Shown here: positions 27,695 through 37,445 of the stretch, one piece after another
Layout: each line of letters opens with the position of its first letter
Numbering within the stretch: position 1 is the first letter of the stretch
Assembly (NCBI RefSeq): GCF_018424685.1
Contig: NZ_QTKX01000001.1
Location: 2,418,001-2,482,000, forward strand
Source: Mesobacillus boroniphilus
GTDB taxonomy: Bacteria > Bacillota > Bacilli > Bacillales > Cytobacillaceae
Reading direction: 5' to 3'
Length of the DNA stretch: 64,000 nucleotides
The notes under the pieces: model-generated
Seen by the model: only the letters and a program-made list of their open reading frames with translations
What the model was told of the DNA's origin: nothing
Databases searched by the model: none
Translations under genes and position numbers: made by a program

Positions 27695-28693
27695 TTATTT
27701 CGTAGATTTTCTGTTCTCGATTCGGTGCGGCAAGACGACGATATTCTCATCAACGTTTTCTTTGTTCATATATTTTGTCAATAAGCGCATCGCAACTGCT
27801 CCGATATCGTATAAAGGCTGGACAATCGTTGTCAACTGCGGACGTACCATTAGGGTAAGCCTTGTGTTGTCCGAAGCGATTACCTCGAAATCCTCAGGCA
27901 CGCTGTAGCCGCGGTCAAATGCACCATGGATTACGCCAAGTGCCATTTCATCTGATCCGACAAGGATTGCTGTTGGCTTCTTATCAAGCTCAAGGATTCT
28001 TTCAATAGCCTCGAGTCCTGAATCATACGTATAATCCCCTTCGACAACAAGCTCTTCGTTATATTCGATTCCAGCATCTTTTAATGCGCGCTTGTATCCT
28101 TCAAGCTTTTTATCCTTGTTGATTGGCTCTAGCTGTGGTCCAATTACGAATGCGATTTCTTTATGGTCTTTTTCAATAAAAGTAGAAACAGCATCGAATG
28201 TTGCCTGCTCATAATCAATGTTGACTGATGGAATTTCACCTGTTTCTTCGATCGAACCAGCTAGGACGATTGGTACCGGGGACTTCTTGAATTCCTCAAC
28301 ATGCTCGGCCTTAATATTGCCGCCCATGAAAACGATTCCGTCTACTTGTTTGCCGAGCATGGTATTTAACAGATGCAGTTCTTTTTCAATATTTTGGTCA
28401 GAGTTGCTCAAGATAATATTGTATTTGTACATTGTAGCAATATCTTCGATTCCCCTTGCCAGCTCAGCAAAAAACGGGCTTGCAATATCGGGTATGATGA
28501 CTCCGACAGTCGTCGTCTTTTTGCTTGCCAGTCCGCGTGCAACAGCATTCGGGCGGTATCCAAGACGATCGATAACCTCCATGACTTTCTTCCTTGTAGC
28601 TGGCTTTACATTCGGGTTCCCATTGACAACACGTGAAACCGTTGCCATTGAAACGTTCGCTTCCCGTGCAACATCATATATTGTAATATTCAT
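27695..28693 (-). CDS. ccpA: Catabolite control protein A
   Basis: LacI/GalR-family global regulator of carbon catabolite control, 332 aa. The N-terminal helix-turn-helix and hinge are [20 protein letters not shown] and [15 protein letters not shown]; the rest is a periplasmic-binding-protein-like core that binds HPr-Ser-P. It should act on the cre sites noted upstream of megL (14122) and acuA (24689). A terminator separates it from the upstream aroA, so it probably has its own promoter in 28694-28915. Confidence 0.96.
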   Translation of the reverse strand: MNITIYDVAREANVSMATVSRVVNGNPNVKPATRKKVMEVIDRLGYRPNAVARGLASKKTTTVGVIIPDIASPFFAELARGIEDIATMYKYNIILSNSDQNIEKELHLLNTMLGKQVDGIVFMGGNIKAEHVEEFKKSPVPIVLAGSIEETGEIPSVNIDYEQATFDAVSTFIEKDHKEIAFVIGPQLEPINKDKKLEGYKRALKDAGIEYNEELVVEGDYTYDSGLEAIERILELDKKPTAILVGSDEMALGVIHGAFDRGYSVPEDFEVIASDNTRLTLMVRPQLTTIVQPLYDIGAVAMRLLTKYMNKENVDENIVVLPHRIENRKSTK

Positions 28694-28916
28694 CTATTTC
28701 ACTCCTTCAGGTAATAAACGGCGCTTTTCAGTTAGTTTACAGCAAAAATTGCCACAATAATCATTTTTTAAGTTTGTGATTATATGTACAAGCATAATTA
28801 TGTTATTAATCATACGACATCCTTACCAATCCCGCAATCTGAACAACTTAATTTATTTATTTTTATCACTATTTCTGTTAAAATCACTTCTTTTTACGTT
28901 ACCCTAAAAGATGCCA

Positions 28917-28948
28917 TAAAAAAACCTTCCTAAAGAAAGGAAGGTTTC
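28917..28948 (-). terminator. Terminator of aroA
   Basis: AAACCTTCC / GGAAGGTTT hairpin preceded by AAAAAA on the plus strand (U tract for the minus-strand transcript). Confidence 0.82.
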
Positions 28949-28955
28949 AAGAACT

Positions 28956-30029
28956 TTATACTCTCACAAACGGGGTGTTTTTTAATCCTTCTAAAAACTC
29001 ATCGAACTGCTTAAGGTCCATCTGCTGGGCATTATCGGATAATGCTACTGCTGGATCTGGATGAACTTCTGCCATAACCCCATCTGCCCCTATTGCAAGT
29101 GCAGCTTTGGCTGCTGGCAGCAACAAGTCTCTTCTGCCTGTAGAGTGGGTAACGTCTACCATGACTGGCAAATGTGTTTCCTTTTTCAAAATTGGCACTG
29201 CAGAGATATCAAGTGTATTCCTTGTGGCCCTTTCGTATGTCCGGATTCCACGCTCACAGAGAATGATCTGGCCATTGCCCTGTGACATGATATATTCTGC
29301 CGCATTAATGAACTCTTCAATTGTTGCGGCAAGTCCACGCTTAAGTAAAATAGGTTTATTTACAGCCCCTGCAGCTTTAAGGAGCTCGAAGTTTTGCATA
29401 TTGCGTGCCCCGATTTGAATAACATCAAGGTAGTCGACAGCGATTTCGATATCGGCCGGCGTGACAATTTCACTAATGACGGCAAGATCATATTCATCTG
29501 CGACTCTCTTTAAGATTTTAAGTCCTTCTACCCCTAATCCTTGGAAGTCATAAGGTGAAGTCCGAGGCTTGAAAGCTCCGCCACGCAGCATCTTGAAGCC
29601 CTTCGCTTTAACTGCCTCAGCCACAGTCGCCACTTGTTCATATGATTCAACTGAGCAAGGACCGAAAACAAAGTCCGGTGTGCCATCGCCGATTTTCAAG
29701 CCCTTAATATCAATAATGGTATCCTCAGGCTTCTTCTTTCTCGAAACGAGAAGAGCTTTACGATGGTCATCCGATTGAAGCTCAAGGCCTGCCTTGAAAA
29801 CTTCTTTAAAAATATGTTCAATTGTCGAATTCTCAAAAGGACCGTTATTTTTCTCCTTGATCAAATCAAGCATTTCCCTCTCACGCACAGGGTCATAACG
29901 GTAGACACCCTGAGTTTCTTTTGCACGGCCAATTTCCTGGACGAGCAGGGCTCTTTCATTAATTAATGATAGAAGCTCTAAATTCAATTCATCCACACGA
30001 TTTCTAAGCTGATCAAGATTTTTACTCAT
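28956..30029 (-). CDS. aroA: Bifunctional DAHP synthase / chorismate mutase
   Basis: First step of the shikimate pathway fused to chorismate mutase, 357 aa like AroA of B. subtilis. Residues about 1-85 are an AroQ-type chorismate mutase ([20 protein letters not shown]), which also serves as the feedback sensor for prephenate; residues about 100-357 are a type I-beta KDO8P-like DAHP synthase ([33 protein letters not shown]). Start is ATG 30029 ([10 protein letters not shown]) after AAAGGACGGG; the longer frame to 30113 lacks conserved residues. This naming follows Bacillus; it is not EPSP synthase. Confidence 0.94.
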   Translation of the reverse strand: MSKNLDQLRNRVDELNLELLSLINERALLVQEIGRAKETQGVYRYDPVREREMLDLIKEKNNGPFENSTIEHIFKEVFKAGLELQSDDHRKALLVSRKKKPEDTIIDIKGLKIGDGTPDFVFGPCSVESYEQVATVAEAVKAKGFKMLRGGAFKPRTSPYDFQGLGVEGLKILKRVADEYDLAVISEIVTPADIEIAVDYLDVIQIGARNMQNFELLKAAGAVNKPILLKRGLAATIEEFINAAEYIMSQGNGQIILCERGIRTYERATRNTLDISAVPILKKETHLPVMVDVTHSTGRRDLLLPAAKAALAIGADGVMAEVHPDPAVALSDNAQQMDLKQFDEFLEGLKNTPFVRV

Positions 30030-30400
30030 TTTCTGTCCCGTCCTTTCGGAATACATTTTTGCCCTAACCCTAGGACCTTTCAAACAAAGAGATTCCAAAC
30101 ACTCTAACTGCACTCCCGAAATGTGTATAATCTGATTTGTTATAGCACCAGGATTATTATGATGCTTTTTTTAAAATCAGCTTTCTGCGGCTCTAGTCTA
30201 AAGCAATGTCATTACAAAGCCGATAAAAGAATAGAAGCCCGATGATATTATGCAGTTAATGTACTATGAATCAAGCTGTATAATATGATAAAGGTAATTA
30301 TATCTGAAATGATTTGGATTGTCACGTAAAATTCTTTAATAATTAAACGCTTTTAAGTGATAAAGCATCGTATGAGAACTTAAGTTAGAGGGTGCATAAA
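30030..30400. other. Divergent intergenic region between aroA and the FtsA-like gene
   Basis: About 370 bp, AT-rich. A TATAAT-like box (in CTGTATAATATG, about 30277-30288) may serve the plus-strand gene. A weak cre-like palindrome AAACGCTTTT at about 30345 has too many mismatches to call. No gene or repeat is seen. Confidence 0.45.
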
Positions 30401-32554
30401 TTGCATGTGAATAATAAACTGTTTGCGTTAGATATAGGAACCAGGTCTGTTGTGGGAATCATCCTGGAGGAATCAGATGGACACTATAAAGCGATCGACA
30501 TCATTGTGCGTGAACACAAGGAAAGGTCGATGCTGGACGGCCAAATCCATGATGTTTTGTCAGTATCCGAAATCATCACTGAAATCAAAGAGGCATTGGA
30601 AGCTTTACATGGCACCTTAAAAAAGGTCTGTGTTGCTGCAGCTGGCCGCGCCCTGAAAACAGAACAATCAAAGGCTGTAGCCGATATTTCCGGCAAGCCA
30701 ATGTTTTCAAAGCAAGATATCCTCCATCTTGAATTAAGCGCAGTCCAGCAGGCACAAGCTGCCGTTGCTGGTGAAAAAAACAATGAGCATCACTATTATT
30801 GTGTCGGATACTCTGTACTTTATTACCAGCTTGATGGAGAAGAAATCGGCAGCCTGATTGATCAGCGTGGAAATGAAGCTTCTGTGGAAATCATTGCGAC
30901 CTTTCTGCCAAAAGTAGTCGTTGAATCATTGCTATCCGCTTTGGACCGGGCTGGCCTTGAGATGGACGCACTTACTCTTGAACCGATTGCCGCTATCAAT
31001 GTATTGATTCCTGCCTCAATGAGAAGATTGAATGTCGCTCTTGTTGATATAGGTGCAGGGACATCCGATATCGCTCTTACTGACTCTGGGACAGTAATTG
31101 CATATGGAATGGTGCCTGTAGCAGGGGATGAGATTACTGAAGCTGTTAGTGAAGAGTTTTTGCTTGACTTCCCTCTTGCTGAAAAAGCAAAGCGCGATTT
31201 GCTTGAAAATGAATCAATCTCGATCACAGACATACTTGGCTTTGAAACAACGATTAGCAAGGATGAAGCTGTTGAACGTATTGCCCCGGCGATTGATCGT
31301 TTGGCAGAAACAATCGGAGAGGAAATCCTGAGGTTGAATGGCAATAAATCTCCTAAAGCAGTCATGCTTGTTGGAGGCGGAAGTCTTACACCTGATCTGC
31401 CCAGGAGGCTTGCCACAAAGTTGAACCTGCCGGAAAACAGGGTCGCCATCCGTGGACTTGATGCAATCAACTCCGTTTCATTCGCTGATCATATAACCAA
31501 AGGCCCTGAACTTGTAACGCCAATCGGAATTGCCATTGCGGCAAAACAATCTCCTGTCCAATATCATACCGTGTATGTTAACGACCAGCCGGTAAGACTG
31601 TTCGAGGTCAACAAATTGACCGTGGGAGACTGCCTGCTCGCTGCCGGCATTAAAATGAACAAGCTTTACGGAAGGCCGGGCCTCGCTATGATTGTCAGCC
31701 TGAATGGCAAAAATGTGACTATACCAGGTAAGCATGGGCAGCAACCAGTATTGTTGAAAAACGGTTTACCTTGCACATTCGATGATCAGGTGGATGGAGG
31801 AGATAAACTAACTGTCCAAAAGGGAGAGGATGGAGTCAGACCGGAACTGACACTTGGTGACTTGATTGGAGAGCTTCCATCCAAAACCGTCATCATCGAT
31901 GGCAAAAGGTATGAAGTAAGTGCAAAGTTAACCTGCAATAGTCTCCCTGCTTCGATGTCCCAGCCTGTTGCAGACAGGGGCGAAATTGTTTTTGTTATGC
32001 CAGACACAATTGAAGGCATTCTAAAGGAACTTAAACTCGCAGAACTGCTTAATGTCACTCGCCCATTTTTTATAAAGGTTGATGGAATAGAACACAAAAT
32101 CATAGAGTTCTCGGGAAAAATTTATGTAAACGGATTGGCAGCAAACTTACAAAATAAAATTGACCATCTTGACGACATCCGTTTTGAAAAAGGAACGGAA
32201 CCTACACTTAGAAGACTAGTAGAAATGCTGGGGATACCTGGTACTGATTGCATGCCGATATTCTTCAACGGCCAGCAAATCCAGCTCGAACAAGAAATAA
32301 TGGAATTCACTCGCGGGGGCATTAAGCTTGGGATGGACGAACGCATACATAGCGGGGACCATATATCCACAAAACAAAAAGATGTTCAGCCATTTATCTT
32401 TCAGGACTTATTCAACTTTGCACAGTTTGAAATCCCAATGGACAGCCGCGGATTCACACTGTTGAAAAATGGAGAAAAAGCAGCGTTTGATGATCGACTT
32501 GCACCCGGTGATGAGCTGAATATAACCTTTGAAAGCCCAGTAGGCCTCAAGTAA
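30401..32554 (+). CDS. FtsA-like actin-fold ATPase with a long C-terminal extension
   Basis: Protein of 717 aa. The first ~390 residues have the FtsA/actin fold: phosphate-1 loop LDIGTRSVVGIILEE, an SHS2/1C-like insertion (CVAAAGRALKTEQSKAVAD), phosphate-2 loop VDIGAGTSDIALTD and adenosine motif MLVGGGSLTPDL. True FtsA is about 440 aa and sits beside ftsZ; this one has no C-terminal amphipathic membrane helix. Instead there are about 320 extra residues with recurring 'LxNGxxxxFDDxLxxGDxLxI' units (for example LLKNGLPCTFDDQVDGGDKL and LLKNGEKAAFDDRLAPGDEL), suggesting small beta-rich repeats. Start set at TTG 30401, 8 nt after GAGGG; GTG 30392 overlaps the site. Role unknown; a cell-envelope or division-linked scaffold is only a guess. 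Confidence 0.8.
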   Translation: MHVNNKLFALDIGTRSVVGIILEESDGHYKAIDIIVREHKERSMLDGQIHDVLSVSEIITEIKEALEALHGTLKKVCVAAAGRALKTEQSKAVADISGKPMFSKQDILHLELSAVQQAQAAVAGEKNNEHHYYCVGYSVLYYQLDGEEIGSLIDQRGNEASVEIIATFLPKVVVESLLSALDRAGLEMDALTLEPIAAINVLIPASMRRLNVALVDIGAGTSDIALTDSGTVIAYGMVPVAGDEITEAVSEEFLLDFPLAEKAKRDLLENESISITDILGFETTISKDEAVERIAPAIDRLAETIGEEILRLNGNKSPKAVMLVGGGSLTPDLPRRLATKLNLPENRVAIRGLDAINSVSFADHITKGPELVTPIGIAIAAKQSPVQYHTVYVNDQPVRLFEVNKLTVGDCLLAAGIKMNKLYGRPGLAMIVSLNGKNVTIPGKHGQQPVLLKNGLPCTFDDQVDGGDKLTVQKGEDGVRPELTLGDLIGELPSKTVIIDGKRYEVSAKLTCNSLPASMSQPVADRGEIVFVMPDTIEGILKELKLAELLNVTRPFFIKVDGIEHKIIEFSGKIYVNGLAANLQNKIDHLDDIRFEKGTEPTLRRLVEMLGIPGTDCMPIFFNGQQIQLEQEIMEFTRGGIKLGMDERIHSGDHISTKQKDVQPFIFQDLFNFAQFEIPMDSRGFTLLKNGEKAAFDDRLAPGDELNITFESPVGLK

Positions 32555-32582
32555 AAAAACATCCTTTGTGGATGTTTTTTTA
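32553..32582. terminator. Bidirectional terminator between the FtsA-like gene and brxC
   Basis: AAAAAAACATCC / GGATGTTTTTTT hairpin lying within 3 bp of both stop codons of the convergent genes. Confidence 0.92.
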
Positions 32583-32909
32583 CTTTACATTTTCTTCTTT
32601 AGCTCCCGCCAATGATTTTGAGGTGATTTTAAAATGGGAAGCATGCCATACAACGTCTGAATTCACAAATAAAATTGCCTGCGGTGATTCATGTTTAACA
32701 TGAAATTTCTCAGCAATATGGTTGGATAGGTCACGTGAGTCCTGGACTGTTAGATAATATAGATTCTCGTTGCCAGCATTCTCGAACTTCGCGAATTCAT
32801 CATATCCTGCCGAGCTAATTGGGCAGGTAGTGCTGTGCTTCAGCATGAAGAATGTTTCACCGGAATCGACAAGTTTGTCAAATTGTTCGATTGAATCAAT
32901 CTTTTTCAT
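32580..32909 (-). CDS. brxC: Bacilliredoxin BrxC (YtxJ)
   Basis: Thioredoxin-fold protein of 109 aa. It has the monothiol motif TCPIS with C29 (KHSTTCPISSAGYDEF), which marks the YtxJ/BrxC group that removes bacillithiol from oxidised proteins. This implies the organism uses bacillithiol. It follows ytxG-ytxH as in B. subtilis, but a terminator-like hairpin lies between ytxH and this gene, so it may have its own promoter or depend on read-through. ATG 32909 is preceded by AGGAGAGAGT. Confidence 0.9.
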   Translation of the reverse strand: MKKIDSIEQFDKLVDSGETFFMLKHSTTCPISSAGYDEFAKFENAGNENLYYLTVQDSRDLSNHIAEKFHVKHESPQAILFVNSDVVWHASHFKITSKSLAGAKEENVK

Positions 32910-32989
32910 CCTACTCTCTCCTTTTTAAGCCTCTTAACGGTAAAGTGTTGCTTTCCCTACTAACTTCCAGATTCAACACAGGCTTTTTT

Positions 32990-33034
32990 TATAAAAAAAT
33001 AAACGGTGAAGTTATCTTACCACTTCACCGTTTC
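32990..33034 (-). terminator. Terminator after ytxH
   Basis: AACGGTGAAG / CTTCACCGTT hairpin followed on the minus strand by an interrupted T run (TTTATTTTTTT). Confidence 0.8.
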
Positions 33035-33044
33035 ATTGACAAAC

Positions 33045-33527
33045 TTACTGATTCAGCTTGTTTTCAGTATCATCGAAAGCTTTTTGCGTTTCTTCAAGCT
33101 TCTTTTGGATTTCTTCGCCAGTAGCAGTATGAGTGTTTTCCATTGAGCTTGTCTCTGCCATGGAAGTAGGCACTTCTTGAAGTTCTTCCTCGTCAACATC
33201 CGTGTTCTCTGAAGTATTGCCGCTCTTGTTCTTCATGTCCTTCACCTTGTTAACGATCGTAGAAGACTGCTGTGAAACAGTGTCTTTCAAGCCGCTTGCT
33301 TTCTCCTTCGCTACAGACGCAAGATCTGAACTCTTGTTCTTAAGTGAAGAAGTTTGCTCATTGAGCGATCCTCTTAACTCTTTTCCTGACTTAGGAGCAA
33401 GCAATAGTGCCGCCAGTGCCCCGGCAAGTCCGCCAACAATAGCTCCAGCCACAAAATCTCTGGAATTGTTGCTAGTCTCCCTCATCGATTCGTTTACATC
33501 ATATTGGCTTTGTTCTCTGTTCATCAT
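33045..33527 (-). CDS. ytxH: YtxH-family general stress protein
   Basis: Protein of 160 aa with a YtxH domain: a glycine-rich hydrophobic segment (FVAGAIVGGLAGALAALLLA) followed by the hallmark PKSGKELR, then a helical, charged tail (KSSDLASVAKEKASGLKD). Probably membrane-associated. Molecular function is unknown; the family belongs to the sigma-B general stress response in B. subtilis. The start ATG 33527 follows AGGTGGAG, 17 bp after the ytxG stop. The C-terminal ~60 residues are Glu/Thr-rich and probably disordered. Confidence 0.88.
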   Translation of the reverse strand: MMNREQSQYDVNESMRETSNNSRDFVAGAIVGGLAGALAALLLAPKSGKELRGSLNEQTSSLKNKSSDLASVAKEKASGLKDTVSQQSSTIVNKVKDMKNKSGNTSENTDVDEEELQEVPTSMAETSSMENTHTATGEEIQKKLEETQKAFDDTENKLNQ

Positions 33528-33544
33528 TCTATCTCCACCTTTCA

Positions 33545-34024
33545 TTAATACCGAACACGTTCACGCTGCCTTGATACCATCTCTTCGCCTTCCAGCTGAT
33601 GGTCAATCTTGGCTGTTTTTTTTGATTGCCACTTATCCTTCAACTCAAGGAATACGTTGCTCCATTGAACAACCTGAGAAATCTTGTCCTTATTTTTGTC
33701 AATCTGAAGATCCACCATTGTTTGGACATTATGAATAGATTGATTGAATCTCTGAACAGAATTTCCTACATCCTTCACAGCATTAACAACACCGTTCAAG
33801 CTCTCAGATTTTCTGGAAATATCGTCGGCCAAATTGTTAGTTTTATGCAGAAGTTCCGTTGTTTCACGAGTCACTCCATCCAACTGCTTCTCCAGCCCAT
33901 CAAGTGTGCCTGATACACTGTCTAAAGTTGTTTGTAAGGATTTTAGAGTTTTGGATAGTGAGATTACCAAAACCAAGAATGCGATTGCTATAACAGCAAC
34001 ACTTAAATACAAAATAATTTCCAC
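33545..34024 (-). CDS. ytxG: YtxG, DUF948 membrane protein
   Basis: Protein of 159 aa with one N-terminal membrane segment (IILYLSVAVIAIAFLVLVI) and a heptad-rich helical region resembling methyl-accepting or septum-associated coiled coils (TTLDSVSGTLDGLEKQLDGV). Function unknown. First gene of ytxG-ytxH-(brxC), with a sigma-B-like promoter just upstream and site GGAGGTGTT before ATG 34024. Confidence 0.9.
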   Translation of the reverse strand: MEIILYLSVAVIAIAFLVLVISLSKTLKSLQTTLDSVSGTLDGLEKQLDGVTRETTELLHKTNNLADDISRKSESLNGVVNAVKDVGNSVQRFNQSIHNVQTMVDLQIDKNKDKISQVVQWSNVFLELKDKWQSKKTAKIDHQLEGEEMVSRQRERVRY

Positions 34025-34055
34025 TGTTGAACACCTCCGTTAGCATATGTACATT

Positions 34056-34080
34056 TTACCCCGCAGCAAGCGACGTAAAC
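34056..34080 (-). promoter_or_regulatory. Sigma-B-like promoter of ytxG-ytxH
   Basis: On the minus strand GTTTAC (34080-34075), 13-bp spacer, GGGTAA (34061-34056). The sigma-B consensus is GTTTAA, N12-14, GGGTAT, so each half differs at one position. The ytx operon is sigma-B controlled in B. subtilis. Confidence 0.72.
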
Positions 34081-34275
34081 CACCTTGTCTAATATGTATT
34101 TCAATATAAGCATACCCTTTTCCTTCCTGAATAAGAATATCTTTCTACAATTAAAAAATCCAGCAGAAAGTTCGAATGCGATGAGAGATCCGTAGACTTC
34201 AAAAGACATGATTTGAGTAAGTTACATATAGTTGAAACTAATTGATAGAAATGAAGGTACTACAGCATACTTGAT

Positions 34276-34431
34276 CCAACCGGCTTCAATGGTGACCTCC
34301 TTTTCTATAAACTTGCTTTTTCGGGTGCCAATCAGCTTCATTGGCGACCTGCCTTTCCATACATTTGCTTTTTCGTGCTCCAATCAGCTTCATTGACGAT
34401 CTAATATTCCATAAACTTACTATTTCGCTTC
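34276..34431 (+). repeat. 52-bp-period intergenic array, three units
   Basis: Units start at 34276, 34328 and 34380, exactly 52 bp apart. Each starts with a small palindrome (best copy CCAATCAGCTTCATTGG), followed by YGACCT, then a TTTCCATAAACTTGCTTTTT-like tract. It occupies the gap between the divergent genes ytxG and the M29 peptidase. The same unit, inverted, occurs at 57791-57997, and in degenerate form at about 44527-44636. Confidence 0.88.
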
Positions 34432-34566
34432 CTTACAATATTACTGCTTTTAAGATCCGTGACTCTAGTCTGAGCGATCACTTTCCAAGTAAAAAGAGCA
34501 CAAATTCCGGCGTTTCGGTTACAATATGATTATGTGCTTTATTTTAAATACATAGGAGTGATATCG

Positions 34567-35682
34567 GTGAAAGACCCACGTATTCAAAAACTTGCAAAAA
34601 ACCTTATCAATTACTCGGTCAAGCTGCAAAAAGGGGAGAAAGTCCTAATTGAAAACTTCGGACTTCAGCGGGAGCTTGTTACGGCTCTAGTGAAGGAAGC
34701 ATACGAAGCAGGTGGATATCCATTTGTATCTTTGAAGGATCACCAGGTAGATCGTTCATTGCTTATGGGGGCCCAGCAGGAGCAATTTGACATGATTGCT
34801 GAATTTGAGGCAAATGTGATGAGTAAAATGGATGCGTACATCGGCCTTCGTTCTGGAGATAACATCAACGAGCATGCTGATGTTCCTGCAGACAAAATGA
34901 AGATTCATGGCAATACGATTGGCAAGAAAGTACATAGGGACATTCGCGTTCCAAAAACCAAATGGGTTGTCCTCCGTTACCCTAACTCAGCAATGGCACA
35001 GCTTGCAAAGATGAGTACGGAAGCCTTTGAAGATTTCTACTTCAACGTCTGCAACCTGGATTACGGAAAAATGGACAAGGCAATGGACAGCCTGGCAGAT
35101 TTGATGAACCGTACAGACAAAGTAAGGATTACCGGTCCTGGGACAGACTTAAGCTTCTCAATCAAGGACATTCCCGCTGTAAAATGTGCGGGTGAGCTAA
35201 ATATTCCTGATGGCGAGGTTTACACAGCACCTGTTCGTGATTCAGTGAATGGTGTGATTACCTACAATACACCTTCCCCTTACCAGGGATTCACTTATGA
35301 AAATGTGAAGCTGACTTTCAAGGATGGAAAAATCGTTGAGGCGACCGCAAATGATTCAGAGCGTATTAACAAGATTTTTGATACAGATGAAGGTGCACGT
35401 TATGTCGGAGAATTCGCAATTGGCGTGAATCCATATATCCTGCATCCAATGCAGGACATCCTGTTTGATGAAAAAATCGATGGAAGCTTCCATTTCACAC
35501 CTGGTCAGTGCTATGACGATGCATTCAATGGCAACCATTCAAATATCCACTGGGATATGGTCAACATCCAGCGCCCTGAATACGGCGGTGGCGAGATTTA
35601 TTTCGATGACGTACTAATTCGAAAAGATGGACGATTTGTCATTCCTGAACTCGAGGTTTTGAACCCTGAGAACCTTAAATAA
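34567..35682 (+). CDS. M29-family metallo-aminopeptidase
   Basis: Cobalt/zinc-type aminopeptidase of 371 aa, cytosolic. M29 ligand regions: the glutamates in IPDGEVYTAPV and ARYVGEFAIGVNP, and the GNHSNIHWD stretch carrying the HxxxH ligands with an Asp close by. The usual length is about 370-410 aa, so the protein is complete. Start chosen at GTG 34567 after TAGGAGTGA; an in-frame ATG at 34534 has no site. Related to AmpS/PepS-type enzymes; the precise subgroup is not decided. Confidence 0.88.
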   Translation: MKDPRIQKLAKNLINYSVKLQKGEKVLIENFGLQRELVTALVKEAYEAGGYPFVSLKDHQVDRSLLMGAQQEQFDMIAEFEANVMSKMDAYIGLRSGDNINEHADVPADKMKIHGNTIGKKVHRDIRVPKTKWVVLRYPNSAMAQLAKMSTEAFEDFYFNVCNLDYGKMDKAMDSLADLMNRTDKVRITGPGTDLSFSIKDIPAVKCAGELNIPDGEVYTAPVRDSVNGVITYNTPSPYQGFTYENVKLTFKDGKIVEATANDSERINKIFDTDEGARYVGEFAIGVNPYILHPMQDILFDEKIDGSFHFTPGQCYDDAFNGNHSNIHWDMVNIQRPEYGGGEIYFDDVLIRKDGRFVIPELEVLNPENLK

Positions 35683-35704
35683 GGAATATCTTGAGGACAT
35701 ATAA

Positions 35705-35740
35705 ACAAAGGATGCGGACCTATTGGCCGCATCCTTTGTT
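35705..35740 (+). terminator. Terminator of the M29 peptidase gene
   Basis: ACAAAGGATGCGG / CCGCATCCTTTGT hairpin, 22 bp after the stop codon. Confidence 0.82.
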
Positions 35741-35765
35741 ATATCAGGGAGTATGAATTTTCTGC

Positions 35766-35894
35766 TTCGAGAATTGTCCAGCTGGGCTCCTAACTCCTCG
35801 AGACGCTTCGGTCATGCCAATGAAAGTCAAAGAACGACTTCACTTTCAGGCTCTCCAGCGCTTGTCGGAGTTGGGCAGTCGCCTCCGCTTTTCT
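35766..35894 (-). repeat. Mosaic hairpin element, copy R4 (single type-B unit, inverted)
   Basis: Read on the minus strand it is one type-B unit: opening GCGGAGGCGACTGCCCAACT, central hairpin arms GTGAAGTC and GACTTTCA, closing GGAGTTAGGAGCCCAGCTGG. The pairing arms are AACTCC and GGAGTT. It begins within 2 bp of the murC stop codon, so it forms the murC 3' untranslated region. This is the only copy in the opposite orientation and the only free-standing type-B unit. Confidence 0.82.
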
Positions 35895-37196
35895 TTATAC
35901 CTGTAATTGTCTTTCATATGCTTCCTGGAACTTCTGGATATCACCGGCACCCATAAACAGGATGACGCCATTTCCATGCTCTTTCAGAAGTGATGTATCT
36001 TCCTCAGTAATGATTTCTGCGTTGTCGATTTTATCTTTTAAATCCGTAATCGAAAGCTTTCCATGAATCTCACGGGCAGAACCAAAGATTTCGCACAAAT
36101 AAACCTTATCTGCTTTATTTAAGCTTTCTGCAAACTCACTCAGGAACGCTTGGGTCCTGGTAAAGGTGTGCGGCTGGAAAACCGCGACGATTTCACGGTC
36201 AGGATACTTCTGTTTCGCAGCTTCGATTGTTACTTTGATTTCTGTAGGATGATGCGCATAGTCATCAATGATCACCTGGTCTGCAACCTTCTTTTCGGAA
36301 AATCTTCTTTTCACGCCTTCGAACGTTTCAAGCTGGGTCTGGATGACCTTAGATTCGATATTCTCGTAATGGCATAAAGCGATAACAGCCAGCGAATTCA
36401 GGACATTATGGTCACCATAAGCCGGAATCGAGAACGTGTCATAGAATGTATTACGGACAAAAACATCGAACGTAGTACCCTCAGTTGACTTAACGATATT
36501 GCGTGCCTGGAAATCATTTTCTTCGCCAAATCCATAAAATACAACTGGTACCTTAGCCTGGATTTTTTGCAGCTGCTCATCGTCACCACATGCGAAAATA
36601 CCCTTTTTAACTTGCCATGACATCTCTTGGAAAGCGGAGAAGACATCCTCAATATTGGCAAAGTAATCCGGGTGATCAAAGTCTATATTGGTCATGATCG
36701 CGTAATCAGGGAAATACGAAAGGAAATGGCGTCGATACTCACATGCTTCAAATACAAAGTATTGAGCATCTTTGTCACCTTTTCCAGTGCCATCGCCAAT
36801 CAGGAACGATGTAGGCTTGGCGCCCCTCATCACATGCGCAAGCAATCCCGTAGTCGAAGTTTTCCCATGAGCCCCTGTAATCGCAACACTTGTAAAGTTT
36901 TGCATGAAATCACCCAGGAATCGGTGATATCTAATGATTGGAAGGCCAAGCTTCATTCCTTCCTGAATTTCCTCATGCGTATCCGGATAGGCATTGCCTG
37001 CAATAATCGTCATTCCAGGCTGTATATTTTCCTTATTAAACGGAAGGATCTTTATTCCAGATTTCTCAAGGGCTACCTGGGTAAAAAAGTGCTTATCATA
37101 ATCGGAGCCCTGTACCTGATAATCCATATCATGGAGAACTTGAGCTAACGCACTCATTCCAGACCCCTTTATACCTACAAAATGGTAAATAGTCAT
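35895..37196 (-). CDS. murC: UDP-N-acetylmuramate-L-alanine ligase
   Basis: Adds L-alanine to UDP-MurNAc in peptidoglycan precursor synthesis; 433 aa. The N-terminal Rossmann region has [15 protein letters not shown], the Mur ligase ATP loop is [16 protein letters not shown], and the central motif is [11 protein letters not shown]. Start is ATG 37196 ([11 protein letters not shown]) after GGAGGTTC. No convincing terminator is seen; repeat R4 follows the stop directly and may take that role. Confidence 0.95.
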   Translation of the reverse strand: MTIYHFVGIKGSGMSALAQVLHDMDYQVQGSDYDKHFFTQVALEKSGIKILPFNKENIQPGMTIIAGNAYPDTHEEIQEGMKLGLPIIRYHRFLGDFMQNFTSVAITGAHGKTSTTGLLAHVMRGAKPTSFLIGDGTGKGDKDAQYFVFEACEYRRHFLSYFPDYAIMTNIDFDHPDYFANIEDVFSAFQEMSWQVKKGIFACGDDEQLQKIQAKVPVVFYGFGEENDFQARNIVKSTEGTTFDVFVRNTFYDTFSIPAYGDHNVLNSLAVIALCHYENIESKVIQTQLETFEGVKRRFSEKKVADQVIIDDYAHHPTEIKVTIEAAKQKYPDREIVAVFQPHTFTRTQAFLSEFAESLNKADKVYLCEIFGSAREIHGKLSITDLKDKIDNAEIITEEDTSLLKEHGNGVILFMGAGDIQKFQEAYERQLQV

Positions 37197-37445
37197 ATAA
37201 AGAACCTCCAACAACGTCTGTATGTAACACAGTATATGACAGATATCCTGATTTGCTCATTTCGCCTATTTCCAGTATAAAACTGTGCAAAATACAATGT
37301 GGATGGTATCTGTCTTTCATGTATTGAATCATTATAACATCATTACGATAAATAACACAGTTTCATTAAGAACCGTAATCATGGATAAAAGTACATTTTC
37401 CCTCTAGCAGATGCTTTTAAACTTCCAGAGGGAATTTTAATCTCT

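Noticed and set aside
30340..30356. cre site upstream of the FtsA-like gene (TTAAACGCTTTTAA)
   Set aside because: It misses the consensus at conserved positions near both ends and is not placed on a clear promoter.
37395..37440. Terminator between murC upstream region and the nicotinate PRTase-like gene (CCCTCT / AGAGGG)
   Set aside because: The stem is short, the loop is about 20 nt and no T run follows on the relevant strand.
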